Origin: Solwaraspora sp. WMMA2056
Lineage (GTDB): Bacteria > Actinomycetota > Actinomycetes > Mycobacteriales > Micromonosporaceae
Reading direction: 5' to 3'
Assembly (NCBI RefSeq): GCF_030345095.1
Contig: NZ_CP128360.1
Location: 3,348,001-3,412,000, forward strand
DNA: 64,000 nt
Shown: in pieces, positions 56,966 to 64,000 of the stretch
Position numbering within the stretch: the stretch's first letter is position 1
Layout: each line of letters starts with the position of its first letter
Notes under the pieces: model-generated
Database searches by the model: none
Told to the model about the DNA's origin: nothing
What the model saw: the letters and a program-made list of their open reading frames with translations, nothing else
Program-made: the position numbers and the translations under genes

Positions 56966-57960
56966 ATGAATAAACTTCGCTCCTTCTGGACCCGGGTCGG
57001 TGCGTTGACGGTCGCGCTGCTCGTCGGCACCGCCACGGTCGGATTCGCCCCCACCGCCGCCCACGCGGCGATCGCCCACTTCGCGAAAGAGGGCGAATGG
57101 TCGACCGGCTACGTCGGGAAGTTGACCGTCCACAACAACGCCCCGGTCCCGATCACCAGTTGGCGGGTCGACCTCGAACTGCCGGCCGGCACCAGCATCA
57201 GCAGCCACTGGAACGCCCAACTCACCCGGGTCGGGACCCGCTACGTCTTCAGGATCTCGGCTGGAACGGCACCCTCGCCGCCGGCGCCACGACCAGCTTC
57301 GGCTGGATCGCATCCGGCGTCGGCAGCCCCGTGCACTGCCTGATCGACAACCAGCCGTGCGCCCCCGGCGACGACGACACCGGCCCTGACGTGCACCCAC
57401 CGACGATCCCCGCGAACCCTCGGCACACCTTCGAGAACCAGCAGCTGAACCTGCGCTGGGACGCCTCGACCGACAACCGGGGAGTCGTCGGGTACGACAT
57501 CTTCTCCCACAGCGGCCAGCTCGCCACCACGACCGGCACCAGCTAGACGATGCCGCCCCCACCGCCGGGAGTCTTCGTCTTCGGAGTCCGCGCCGTCGAC
57601 GCGGCCGGCAACTCGTCACCCCTCGCCATCATCACCATCGGCGACGTACCGGACGACGAACCACCGACCGCGCCGTCACGGCTGCGGCTCACCGGCCCAC
57701 GCGACGGCCACTACCAGATCACCTGGGACCCGTCCGACGACAACGTCCTCGTCGCCGGCTACGAGATCCAGCAGTCGGGGACCGTCTCGGCGGTCACCCT
57801 GGTCGGCGACACCTTCGCGTACGGCGAGTCACGCGGCTACGGCACCTACCTGTTCCGGGTCCGGGCGTTCGACAGCGCCGGCAACTTCTCCACGCCCGCC
57901 ACGGTCGGTATCGCCGTCGACCCGGTGCCGTCCATCCCACCGCCACCGCCGACTCCGTAA
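56966..57960 (+). pseudogene. Broken secreted CBM2 / fibronectin-III protein
   Basis: Signal peptide (LTVALLVGTATVGF), a CBM2 (WSTGYVGKLTVHNNAP, WNAQLTRVGTRYVF) and then, one frame over, LGWNGTLAAGATTSFGW, so one base is missing near 57249. The second frame continues into a fibronectin-III domain and meets TAG at 57544-57546 where family sequence expects Tyr (GTS-stop-T then PPPPPGVFVFGVRAVDAAGN-like sequence), and runs in the same frame through a second FN3 to 57960. No catalytic domain remains. It sits between two dioxygenase copies read in the opposite direction. Confidence 0.8.
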
Positions 57961-57980
57961 CCCGCGCCGGCGGACACCCA

Positions 57981-59006
57981 TCAGGCCGGAGCACCACTCG
58001 GCGGGGCCCCGCCGGGACCACCCGGGGCACCGCTGGGCGGCGTACCGCCCGGCCCGCCCTCGCCGCCACCCGCCGGACCACCGTCACCCGCCGGCCCGCC
58101 ACCGCCTGACGGGGCGGAGCCGCTGCTCGGCGTGGTGGTCGTGTCGACCGCCACGGTGAGCGCGGCGGCGTAGCCGCCGGAGACGTCCCCGGTGACGGTG
58201 GCCAGCTGCAGGACGCCACCGTCGTCACCGAAGACGTTGTCCGACTCCAGAGTGATCTGGGCCAGGTTGCCGACCGAGGCGTCGTAGCCGGACTCGGCGT
58301 ACACGGTGTCGCAGACGTCCTGCGGCAACGCGACCTGCGAGGTGGCGATGGCGTTGGCCGCGTCGGTGATGCTGGCCTCGTCGGGGTAGACCTCGAAGTG
58401 GATGTGCGGCCAACGGCCGGAGTAGCAGCCGGGGAAGATCGTGGTGAAGCTGACCTTGCCGGCGTCGTCGGTGATCTGTACGCCGCGCAGGTAGTTCTGG
58501 TCGGTGATGCCGTCGGAGTACATCGAGTAGCGGCCCTCGCGGTCGCAGTGCCAGACGTAGACGGCGGTGCCGGCGAAGGGCGTACCGCCGCCCGCCAGGT
58601 CGGTGATGGTCAACTCCAGGGTCAGCGGCACCCCTTCGGCCGTACCGTCGGCGTCGCCGAAGCTGGACCGGATGTCGCTGCGCACGACACCGCTCTGCTC
58701 CAGGACGTCGGGGCCGTTGGATCCGTCACCGGGGTACGGCCCGGCGGTCTCGTCCGGGATCTCACCGGCCGACGTCGCGGCGGCGGCCGCAGTCGAACCG
58801 CTGCTGCCGCTGCTGGCGGCGGTGCTGCCGCAGGCGGCGAGCCCGAGGGTCGCCGCGCCCAGGCCGAAGGCCCGCAGGATCTGCCGGCGGCCCATCAGGG
58901 TGCCGAGGTCGAAGCCGAGGCCCTGGTCGACGAGTTCCTCGTCCGGCCTGGGCAACGGCCGGCCTTCGTACCGTGCGGTGCCGTCCCGGCGGGGGTCGCG
59001 CTGCAT
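57981..59006 (-). CDS. Intradiol ring-cleavage dioxygenase, Tat lipoprotein (copy 2)
   Basis: A 341-aa paralogue of the gene at 55883. The twin-arginine signal GRRQILRAFGLGAATLGLAAC and the core (YVWHCDREGRYSMYSDG, GRWPHIHFEVYPDE) differ from copy 1 at few positions. It differs by a Ser/Ala linker after the lipobox and a long Gly/Pro-rich C-terminal tail of repeated GGPGG and PPSGAP units. ATG 59006 follows GGAGAAAA. Probable tandem duplication with later insertion or retention of the CBM2 gene between. Confidence 0.87.
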   Translation of the reverse strand: MQRDPRRDGTARYEGRPLPRPDEELVDQGLGFDLGTLMGRRQILRAFGLGAATLGLAACGSTAASSGSSGSTAAAAATSAGEIPDETAGPYPGDGSNGPDVLEQSGVVRSDIRSSFGDADGTAEGVPLTLELTITDLAGGGTPFAGTAVYVWHCDREGRYSMYSDGITDQNYLRGVQITDDAGKVSFTTIFPGCYSGRWPHIHFEVYPDEASITDAANAIATSQVALPQDVCDTVYAESGYDASVGNLAQITLESDNVFGDDGGVLQLATVTGDVSGGYAAALTVAVDTTTTPSSGSAPSGGGGPAGDGGPAGGGEGGPGGTPPSGAPGGPGGAPPSGAPA

Positions 59007-59158
59007 CCGTTTTCTCCGTTCGTGACGACGACATGTCATCGGTGTCGTGCCTTGGCTGTGACCAACCCTGGCCGCCCGCCCCAGCAGCCCGCTGTGCCGT
59101 CCCTGTGGATCCGCTGTGCCCAGCTGCCGCCCGGTCGCGGTGCGACAGGATGGGGACC

Positions 59159-60373
59159 ATGACGACGACAGCGGTGCGGGACCGGATCGAAGCGACGCTG
59201 CGCGCCTGGGACGGCTACGAACGGCGACGCGGCACCACCCCGGTGATCGACTACGACTGCTGTCCAGCACAGCCCGACCGGGCCGGGCCACCGCAGCCCG
59301 ACCCTGCCGCGCCGCCGCCGGCCACCAGCCGGGTCGCCGTACTGGCCGAACTGACCGCCATCGCCGACGAGCCGGCCTGCCGGGCCGACACCCGGCTGCG
59401 GACCCGCGTCGCCGCCGACCGCGCCTACCTGGCCGCGATGCTGGGGGAGCGGCAGCCGCTGGCCGACTACGTACGGCGCACCCAGGGCTGCTCCGCCGCC
59501 GGCTGGACCGAGGACCACCTCGCGCAGGTCGGCGACCGGGCCCGCGCCTGCCTGGCCGACCTCGACGTCGACTGGGACGACCGGACCCTCACCCACCTCA
59601 CCCGGGTCGAGGGTCGGCTGCGCGGCCAGGACGCCGCCGACGCCATCGAGCAGGCCGCGACCGACCTGGAACCACTGGTACGGGCGGCGACCGGCACCGA
59701 CGCGCCCTACCAGTTGACGATCGAACAGGTCGAGGTCGACGCCTACTGGTCGTACTGGCTCGACGGCGCCGGCACGGCCGCCCGGCTGCGGCTCAACCGG
59801 CACCGCGCCGAGTTCACCGAGACCCAGGCGCGGGTGTTCGCGCTGCACGAAGTGCTCGGCCACGCCCTGCAGTCGGCCAGCTGGTACGCGCGGTGGACCG
59901 CCGTCGACGACGGCGCGGTACGCCTGCTGTCGGTGCACACCGACACCCAGGTGCTGCTGGAAGGGCTGGCACAGGCGTTACCGCTGTTCGTCATCGGCGA
60001 CGACGCCCCGGCGGTGGCGCGGGTCCGGCTGGCGCACTACACCCAGCTGGTCCGGGCCGGTCTGCACCGGGCGGTCAACGACGGCGTGCCGGTGGCCGAC
60101 TGTGTGCGGTGGGCGCAACAGCGGGTGCCGTTCTGGACCGACGAGGAGATCGGCAACGCGTTGGCCGACCGCAGCGTCGACCCGCAACTGCGGTCGTACC
60201 TGTGGGCGTACCCGGCGGGCATCGACTGGTTCGTCGCACTGGCCGACACCGGTGGTCCGGCCGCCCGTACGGCCGTGCTGCGGGCCGCGTACCGAGGGCC
60301 GCTGGCCCCCGCCGACCTGGCTGCACTGTGGCCGGCCGGGCCGACCATCGGTGGTGTCGGAGCACAGCGCTGA
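59159..60373 (+). CDS. Putative HExxxH zinc metallopeptidase
   Basis: A 404-aa protein without signal peptide. The centre contains FALHEVLGHALQSASW, an HExxxH zinc motif, followed about 45 residues later by LLEGLAQALPLF with a Glu that could be the third ligand. HExxxH rather than HExxH, plus a beta strand AARLRLN just before the helix, recalls the DUF1704/MATCAP-type carboxypeptidases; that link is tentative. The N-terminal part holds DYDCCPAQ and is Pro-rich. ATG 59159 is preferred over ATG 59150 by distance from AGG. It stands alone. Confidence 0.6.
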   Translation: MTTTAVRDRIEATLRAWDGYERRRGTTPVIDYDCCPAQPDRAGPPQPDPAAPPPATSRVAVLAELTAIADEPACRADTRLRTRVAADRAYLAAMLGERQPLADYVRRTQGCSAAGWTEDHLAQVGDRARACLADLDVDWDDRTLTHLTRVEGRLRGQDAADAIEQAATDLEPLVRAATGTDAPYQLTIEQVEVDAYWSYWLDGAGTAARLRLNRHRAEFTETQARVFALHEVLGHALQSASWYARWTAVDDGAVRLLSVHTDTQVLLEGLAQALPLFVIGDDAPAVARVRLAHYTQLVRAGLHRAVNDGVPVADCVRWAQQRVPFWTDEEIGNALADRSVDPQLRSYLWAYPAGIDWFVALADTGGPAARTAVLRAAYRGPLAPADLAALWPAGPTIGGVGAQR

Positions 60374-60525
60374 CGGACAGGGTCCTTCGCCAGGGGAACC
60401 CGGTCCCAGGACTCGACACATCGTGCATTGAGGGCATTTGTGTGACCGGTCCCGGACAGACAGTAGGGGTCGGGTGGGATTCGGCATAGCGTTGGCCTGC
60501 GTCCATTCAGAGCCCGGAGGTCACC

Positions 60526-61044
60526 ATGCAGCCTGCCCTCATGCCCGCAGTCGACAATCTGCCTTACAACAACGAGCCGATCATCATTGTCGGATGTGGG
60601 ACCACCCATGTCGTCAACGTCGGTGGAAACCAGCTTCCCGGGCACCGGATTCCGCTCGGGAATCCGAACACTCACGCCGACATCTTCATTCCTGCACACC
60701 TGAGTTACACGATCGACGTCAATCACGCCCAGGGGCCGCACCGGGTCGGCGACTTCTGGGTCGCCGACCACACCGAGGACCTGCCGGGCGGCAGATTCTC
60801 CGTCATATTCTTCGAGAACCTGCCCGGCCCGCTGTTCGCCAACCGCGGCTGGTGCCTGACCGCAGTGCGAGCCGCGCACCGGCTGCTGCAGGCGGGTGGG
60901 CGGGTGGTCATCCGTGCGGGTCTGGGGACCATCAACCCGGGTGGGCACCTCGACCAGGCCCTCCAGGACGTATTCGGCCCCCACCAGGTGACACACAACG
61001 CAGACGGGTACGGCGTCATCCAGGACATCCGCGCGGTGAAATGA
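60526..61044 (+). CDS. Small methyltransferase-like protein next to RHS tip
   Basis: A 172-aa protein with GGAGG before ATG 60526. It reads like a class I methyltransferase core: HVVNVGGNQLPGH in the SAM-loop place, DVNHAQGPHRVGDFWVADHTEDLPGG as the acidic-loop region (given in part), FSVIFFENLPG as motif IV and AHRLLQAGGRVVIRAG as the post-motif strand. NVGGxxxxPG sequences of this kind also occur in C-terminal tips of RHS and other polymorphic toxins. Its last 29 bases overlap a convergent RHS C-terminus. Function unknown: orphan effector, modifying enzyme or immunity partner. Confidence 0.5.
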   Translation: MQPALMPAVDNLPYNNEPIIIVGCGTTHVVNVGGNQLPGHRIPLGNPNTHADIFIPAHLSYTIDVNHAQGPHRVGDFWVADHTEDLPGGRFSVIFFENLPGPLFANRGWCLTAVRAAHRLLQAGGRVVIRAGLGTINPGGHLDQALQDVFGPHQVTHNADGYGVIQDIRAVK

Positions 61045-61800
61045 CCTGCGGTACGGGTGCCTGCGCGACGAGGTGCGTAGGCACCCGCTGCCAACTTTGG
61101 TACACACCGGTGGTGAGGGAGCCGAGAGCGTCACCGACCGGGTGGATGTCGCCCTGCGCCACATCCTTCGCCAGGTTGATCAACGCCCCGGCACCGACCA
61201 TGCAGGCCACCGCACCCACACCAGCAGTGACGGCCGTACACGCCAGCCCGGCCACCACCGCACCCGCGATCGCGGCGACCTCCAGGATCGTGTCCTTGTG
61301 CTCCACCACCCACTTCTTCGTGGCGTTCGCCGCGTCCTTCACCACGCTGACGGTCTTCTTCACCTTCGTCTTGACCGCGGCGGCCTTCGTGACGGTCTTC
61401 GCCTTCTGGTAGGCGGCGCTGCTGTAACTCGACACGCTCGACACCGCCCGGCGGGTCGCGCTCGACACCTTCGACGTCGCCTTCGACACCGCCTTCGCCG
61501 CCGCCTTGAACGGGTTCCCCCAGTGCCCCGTCGGGTCGATCGTCGTCAACGGCGTCCCGTCGCCGTACTGGTAGCGGTTCGCCGCGATCGAGTCCGGCAC
61601 CGGACCGTTGCTGGCCGTGTCACGGGTGTCGAACTGCCCGGTGTCGGTGTTGTACCAGCGGGCATGCATGTTCACCCGCGACGTCACCGCGTCGGTCCAC
61701 TCCGACTGGAACCCCAGACTCCCGATCACCCCGGTACTCGCCACCACCTTCCCGAGCGGGTCGTACGTCGCCGCACCCGCCCAGGGTCGTGTCTCATCCG
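61016..61800 (-). pseudogene. RHS repeat-associated core and C-terminal tip, N-terminus missing
   Basis: The end of an RHS protein. TYDPLGKVVASTGVIGSLGFQ and ARWYNTDTGQFDTRDTASNG, then NRYQYGDGTPLTTIDPTGHW, are the RHS core; after it comes a Lys/Ala/Val/Ser-rich helical stretch, a hydrophobic segment (VAAIAGAVVAGLACTAVTAG) and a short tail ending at 61016. The frame loses RHS character by about 61800, where the next gene's promoter begins. So only about 260 residues of a protein that is normally over 1500 remain. Probably a displaced toxin tip. Confidence 0.8.
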
Positions 61801-61846
61801 GCAGCAGTGCGGCGGAGCGGCGGTTGCCGACGGGTAGGGTGCGACC

Positions 61847-62422
61847 GTGCCGAAGCGTGTGGGCGGTCGAGACCGCCAGCCGACACCGGGTCGCCTGAGT
61901 GGACGGCGGGCCCGGATCGTACTACTCGCTGTCATTGCCGCGCTGGTCGTCGTCGTTCTGGCGGTGCTGGTGGCGGCGCTGTGGCCGGACGATCCGGCTG
62001 AGCCTCGGGCCCGCGAGTACCGGGACGTCACCGTATGCCTGCTCACCGGCTCGGCCGGGGTGACCGACCCGGCCGCCGCGCCGGTGTGGGCCGCAATGCA
62101 GGAGTCGTCGCTGCGGACGCTGGCCAGGGTGCAGTTCCTCGAAGTCGACGGCCCGCAGACCGCCGACAACGCGGCCGGCTATCTCGCCAGCCTCGCCAGC
62201 AGCGGGTGTGAACTGATTCTCGCGGTGGGCGAGGGGCCGGTGGCGGCGACGGTCCGCGACGCCGCCCGCTACCCGCAGGCCAGCTTCGTGTTGGTCGATG
62301 ATGGATCGTCGGCGGTCGACGCCGGCAACGTGACCGTGGTGACCGAGACCGACGATGCGGTGCTGCAGCAGCGGATCCGGGAACTGGTGGACGCGGCAGT
62401 CGGTGACCCGGCCGAGGACTGA
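61847..62422 (+). CDS. Membrane-anchored protein with periplasmic-binding-like outer domain
   Basis: A 191-aa protein: Arg-rich cytosolic N-terminus, one membrane span (IVLLAVIAALVVVVLAVLVA), then an outer domain. VTVCLLTGSAGVTD, LASLASSGCELILAVGEGP and FVLVDDGSS resemble the first half of BMP/Med-type binding domains, but no lipobox is present and the domain is too short for a full binding protein. GTG 61847 follows GGGTAGGGT. Function unknown. Confidence 0.6.
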   Translation: MPKRVGGRDRQPTPGRLSGRRARIVLLAVIAALVVVVLAVLVAALWPDDPAEPRAREYRDVTVCLLTGSAGVTDPAAAPVWAAMQESSLRTLARVQFLEVDGPQTADNAAGYLASLASSGCELILAVGEGPVAATVRDAARYPQASFVLVDDGSSAVDAGNVTVVTETDDAVLQQRIRELVDAAVGDPAED

Positions 62423-62470
62423 GCTGAGGACTCGGTCGGGGACCGGGCTGAGGACTCGGTCGGCGACCGG
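62423..62470 (+). repeat. Two tandem 24-bp repeats after the membrane protein gene
   Basis: Units 62423-62446 and 62447-62470 (gctgaggactcggtcgg...) differ at one base. They begin right after the stop codon; the repeat may derive from the gene's own last codons (gccgaggact). Confidence 0.7.
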
Positions 62471-62562
62471 GCTATCGGCTGAGCCGGGGATTAAATCGCC
62501 GACGGCGATGTGTGGTCAACCCTCCGTACGGATGCTTGTGCGCTCCGCATGTGCCATCGGAG

Positions 62563-62597
62563 ACTGTCCGACGTCGGCATGATCGATGTCGGACAGT
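62563..62597. promoter_or_regulatory. 14-bp inverted repeat before the DNRLRE/RHS gene
   Basis: actgtccgacgtcg (62563-62576) and cgatgtcggacagt (62584-62597), one mismatch, 7-base spacer, ending 25 bases before ATG 62623. Could be an operator or a leader hairpin. Confidence 0.45.
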
Positions 62598-62622
62598 TCT
62601 CGGTACACGGGGGAGGGCGGCC

Positions 62623-64000
62623 ATGCGCCGTGCCATCGGTCGTGCGTCCCGTCGGATCGCCATCGTCACGCTGCTGCTGTTCGGGCTGACCGTCGCCGTG
62701 CCGGCCGGTGCCGTGCCGGCCGACAACTGGCCGGTCTCCTGGCTCTGGTCATGGACGGCGACCCGTCCGCTGTGGTCGGCTGCGGCGGCCGCGCTCGGTG
62801 CGCCGGCGATGGCCGGACCGGCACCGTTCACCGGTGACCATCACGTCCCGGCTGACGCGACCGACGCCGACGGCGGTGCCGGTCGGGCCGCCGACCAGGT
62901 GGCCGGCACGCTGCCGCCGTACCAGCCGCACGACCCGGCGGTCCCGACCACCCCGACCGGTGTCGCCGAGCCCGGCTTCGACGCGGCGACCAGCCGCCGG
63001 GACGCCAGCGAAGCCACCGCCCGGACCGACGTGTACGACAACGCCGACGGGTCGACCACGGTGCGCACCTACAGCCGGCCGGTCAACTACCGGGCCGGGG
63101 ACGGCAGTTGGCGCCCGATCGACACGGGCCTGGTCAGGCGTGCCGACGGTCGGCTGCACATGCGGGCGAACAGCCTGCAGGTCAGCGTCGCCGACGCCAC
63201 CGGGGACACCGACCTGGGTGTGCTGGCGCTGCCCGGCGGGCAACGCGTCGCCTACGAGCTGTCCGGCGCGGCCGACGTCGACGCCGAGGTCGACGGCAAC
63301 ACCGCCACCTACCGGGGCATCCTGCCGCACACCGACCTCGAGTTGATCACGTTCGACGCCGGGCTCAAGGAGACCCTGATCCTGCATTCACCGCAGGCCC
63401 AGTCGACCTGGACGTTCCCGCTGAACCTGACCGGCCTGACCCCTCGGCTCACCGCCGAAGGTTGGGTGGAGCTGGTCGACTCCGGAGGTACGCCACGCGC
63501 CTGGTTCCCGCGTGGCTTCATGGAGGACAGCAACGTCCACCCGCAGTCCGGCGCACCCGCGCAGTCACCCGACGTCGACTTCGCCATCGTCGAGCTGCCC
63601 GACGGCGGCCAGGCACTGCAGGTCACCGCCGACCGGGCCTGGCTCGACGACCCGGCCCGGGTCTACCCGGTCCGGGTGGACCCGACCGCCACCACCGGCA
63701 CCACCGGCGACGTGTACGTCGACAGCGACACCCTCACCACCAACCACAACGGCGACAACCTGCCGGTCGGCACCTACGACGGTGGCGGGGTCAAGGCCCG
63801 CTCGTTCATCCACTTCGACGAGTTCGACGACGACGGCTTCCTCGGCAAGCGGATCACCGCCGCCAACCTGAAGCTCTACCTGACCTGGACCTACAGCTGC
63901 ACGGAGCATCGGGCCTTCAACGTGCACCGGGTCAACCAGGCGTGGACGGTCGCGAACCTGTCCACGGCCAGCCACCCCGGGCCGGACATCTCCGCCCCGA
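62623..64000 (+). CDS. Secreted DNRLRE/RHS-type protein, N-terminal part (runs off window)
   Basis: The first 459 residues of a large exported protein. A signal peptide (RIAIVTLLLFGLTVAVPAG) follows an Arg-rich start; YRAGDGSWRPIDTGLVRR and YRGILPHTDLELITFDAGLKET are the conserved segments that precede DNRLRE and RHS modules in actinobacterial surface proteins, and YVDSDTLTTNHNGDN then begins a DNRLRE-like domain. GGGAGGG precedes ATG 62623. Family members continue for well over 1000 residues into RHS repeats, so this may be the intact relative of the truncated RHS tip at 61016. Confidence 0.8.
   Translation, partial: MRRAIGRASRRIAIVTLLLFGLTVAVPAGAVPADNWPVSWLWSWTATRPLWSAAAAALGAPAMAGPAPFTGDHHVPADATDADGGAGRAADQVAGTLPPYQPHDPAVPTTPTGVAEPGFDAATSRRDASEATARTDVYDNADGSTTVRTYSRPVNYRAGDGSWRPIDTGLVRRADGRLHMRANSLQVSVADATGDTDLGVLALPGGQRVAYELSGAADVDAEVDGNTATYRGILPHTDLELITFDAGLKETLILHSPQAQSTWTFPLNLTGLTPRLTAEGWVELVDSGGTPRAWFPRGFMEDSNVHPQSGAPAQSPDVDFAIVELPDGGQALQVTADRAWLDDPARVYPVRVDPTATTGTTGDVYVDSDTLTTNHNGDNLPVGTYDGGGVKARSFIHFDEFDDDGFLGKRITAANLKLYLTWTYSCTEHRAFNVHRVNQAWTVANLSTASHPGPDISAP

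Noticed and set aside
61800-61860. RHS fragment extending further upstream on the minus strand
   Set aside because: The frame stays open, but it runs antisense to the start of the next gene and its promoter, and RHS-like residues cease near 61800.

Overview
The window is very GC-rich actinomycete chromosome, with many GTG starts, short ATGA/GTGA overlaps and GGAGG-type ribosome sites. Gene content points to Micromonosporaceae: carotenoid genes of the cruF/glycosyltransferase type, a CBM2-chitinase, RHS proteins and a pyrophosphate-type phosphofructokinase. Much of the first 36 kb matches, as I recall it, the Mycobacterium tuberculosis fadD15-Rv2185c-Rv2179c-aroG-pknL-Rv2175c-idsA2 neighbourhood, so this part looks like old, conserved chromosome. 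I see no tRNA, rRNA, CRISPR array, insertion sequence or phage gene.

Region by region. 1-16.4 kb: a sensor kinase (cut by the window edge) behind fadD15; then a plus-strand run of SRPBCC protein, CxxC protein, ROK glucokinase, EEP nuclease, flavin monooxygenase and alpha/beta hydrolase; then minus-strand trehalose-6-phosphate synthase, a membrane protein, and a large cyclase/AAA regulator that appears to start at an ATC codon; then a 63-aa protein and a Crp-like regulator. 16.7-30 kb: Rv2179c-type exoribonuclease, phosphofructokinase, proC, DUF2203 protein, secreted chitinase, a polysaccharide-type ABC exporter, TetR, lipoprotein, class II DAHP synthase, threonine aldolase family enzyme, and a second TetR with a DrrAB-type exporter.

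30-42.6 kb: endonuclease IV and a PASTA kinase (PknL-like) on the minus strand; divergently an Rv2175c-like DNA-binding protein followed by the two lycopene cyclase halves; a polyprenyl synthase, metF and a CDP-alcohol phosphatidyltransferase; then a coupled minus-strand operon of ybaK, crtA-like oxygenase, GNAT, cruF and glycosyltransferase, ending in a crtI/crtD desaturase. Together these could make a cyclised, hydroxylated and glycosylated carotenoid, but phytoene synthase and any ring desaturase must be elsewhere. 42.8-49.4 kb: GNAT, an AT-rich 44-bp palindrome, lipid kinase, EamA transporter, three-gene ABC-2 exporter and secreted PI-PLC.

49.4-64 kb is accessory and partly decayed. A GntR regulator faces a sugar-acid type operon (binding protein, two permeases, enolase-superfamily enzyme, zinc dehydrogenase, SDR). 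The binding protein carries three frameshifts and the first permease two, and the SDR is cut after about 24 residues and fused to the tail of a ricin-type lectin domain. Two near-identical Tat-lipoprotein intradiol dioxygenases flank a broken CBM2/FN3 gene. The end holds a putative HExxxH metallopeptidase, a small methyltransferase-like protein converging on a truncated RHS tip, a membrane protein, and the start of a new DNRLRE/RHS-type secreted protein that runs off the window.
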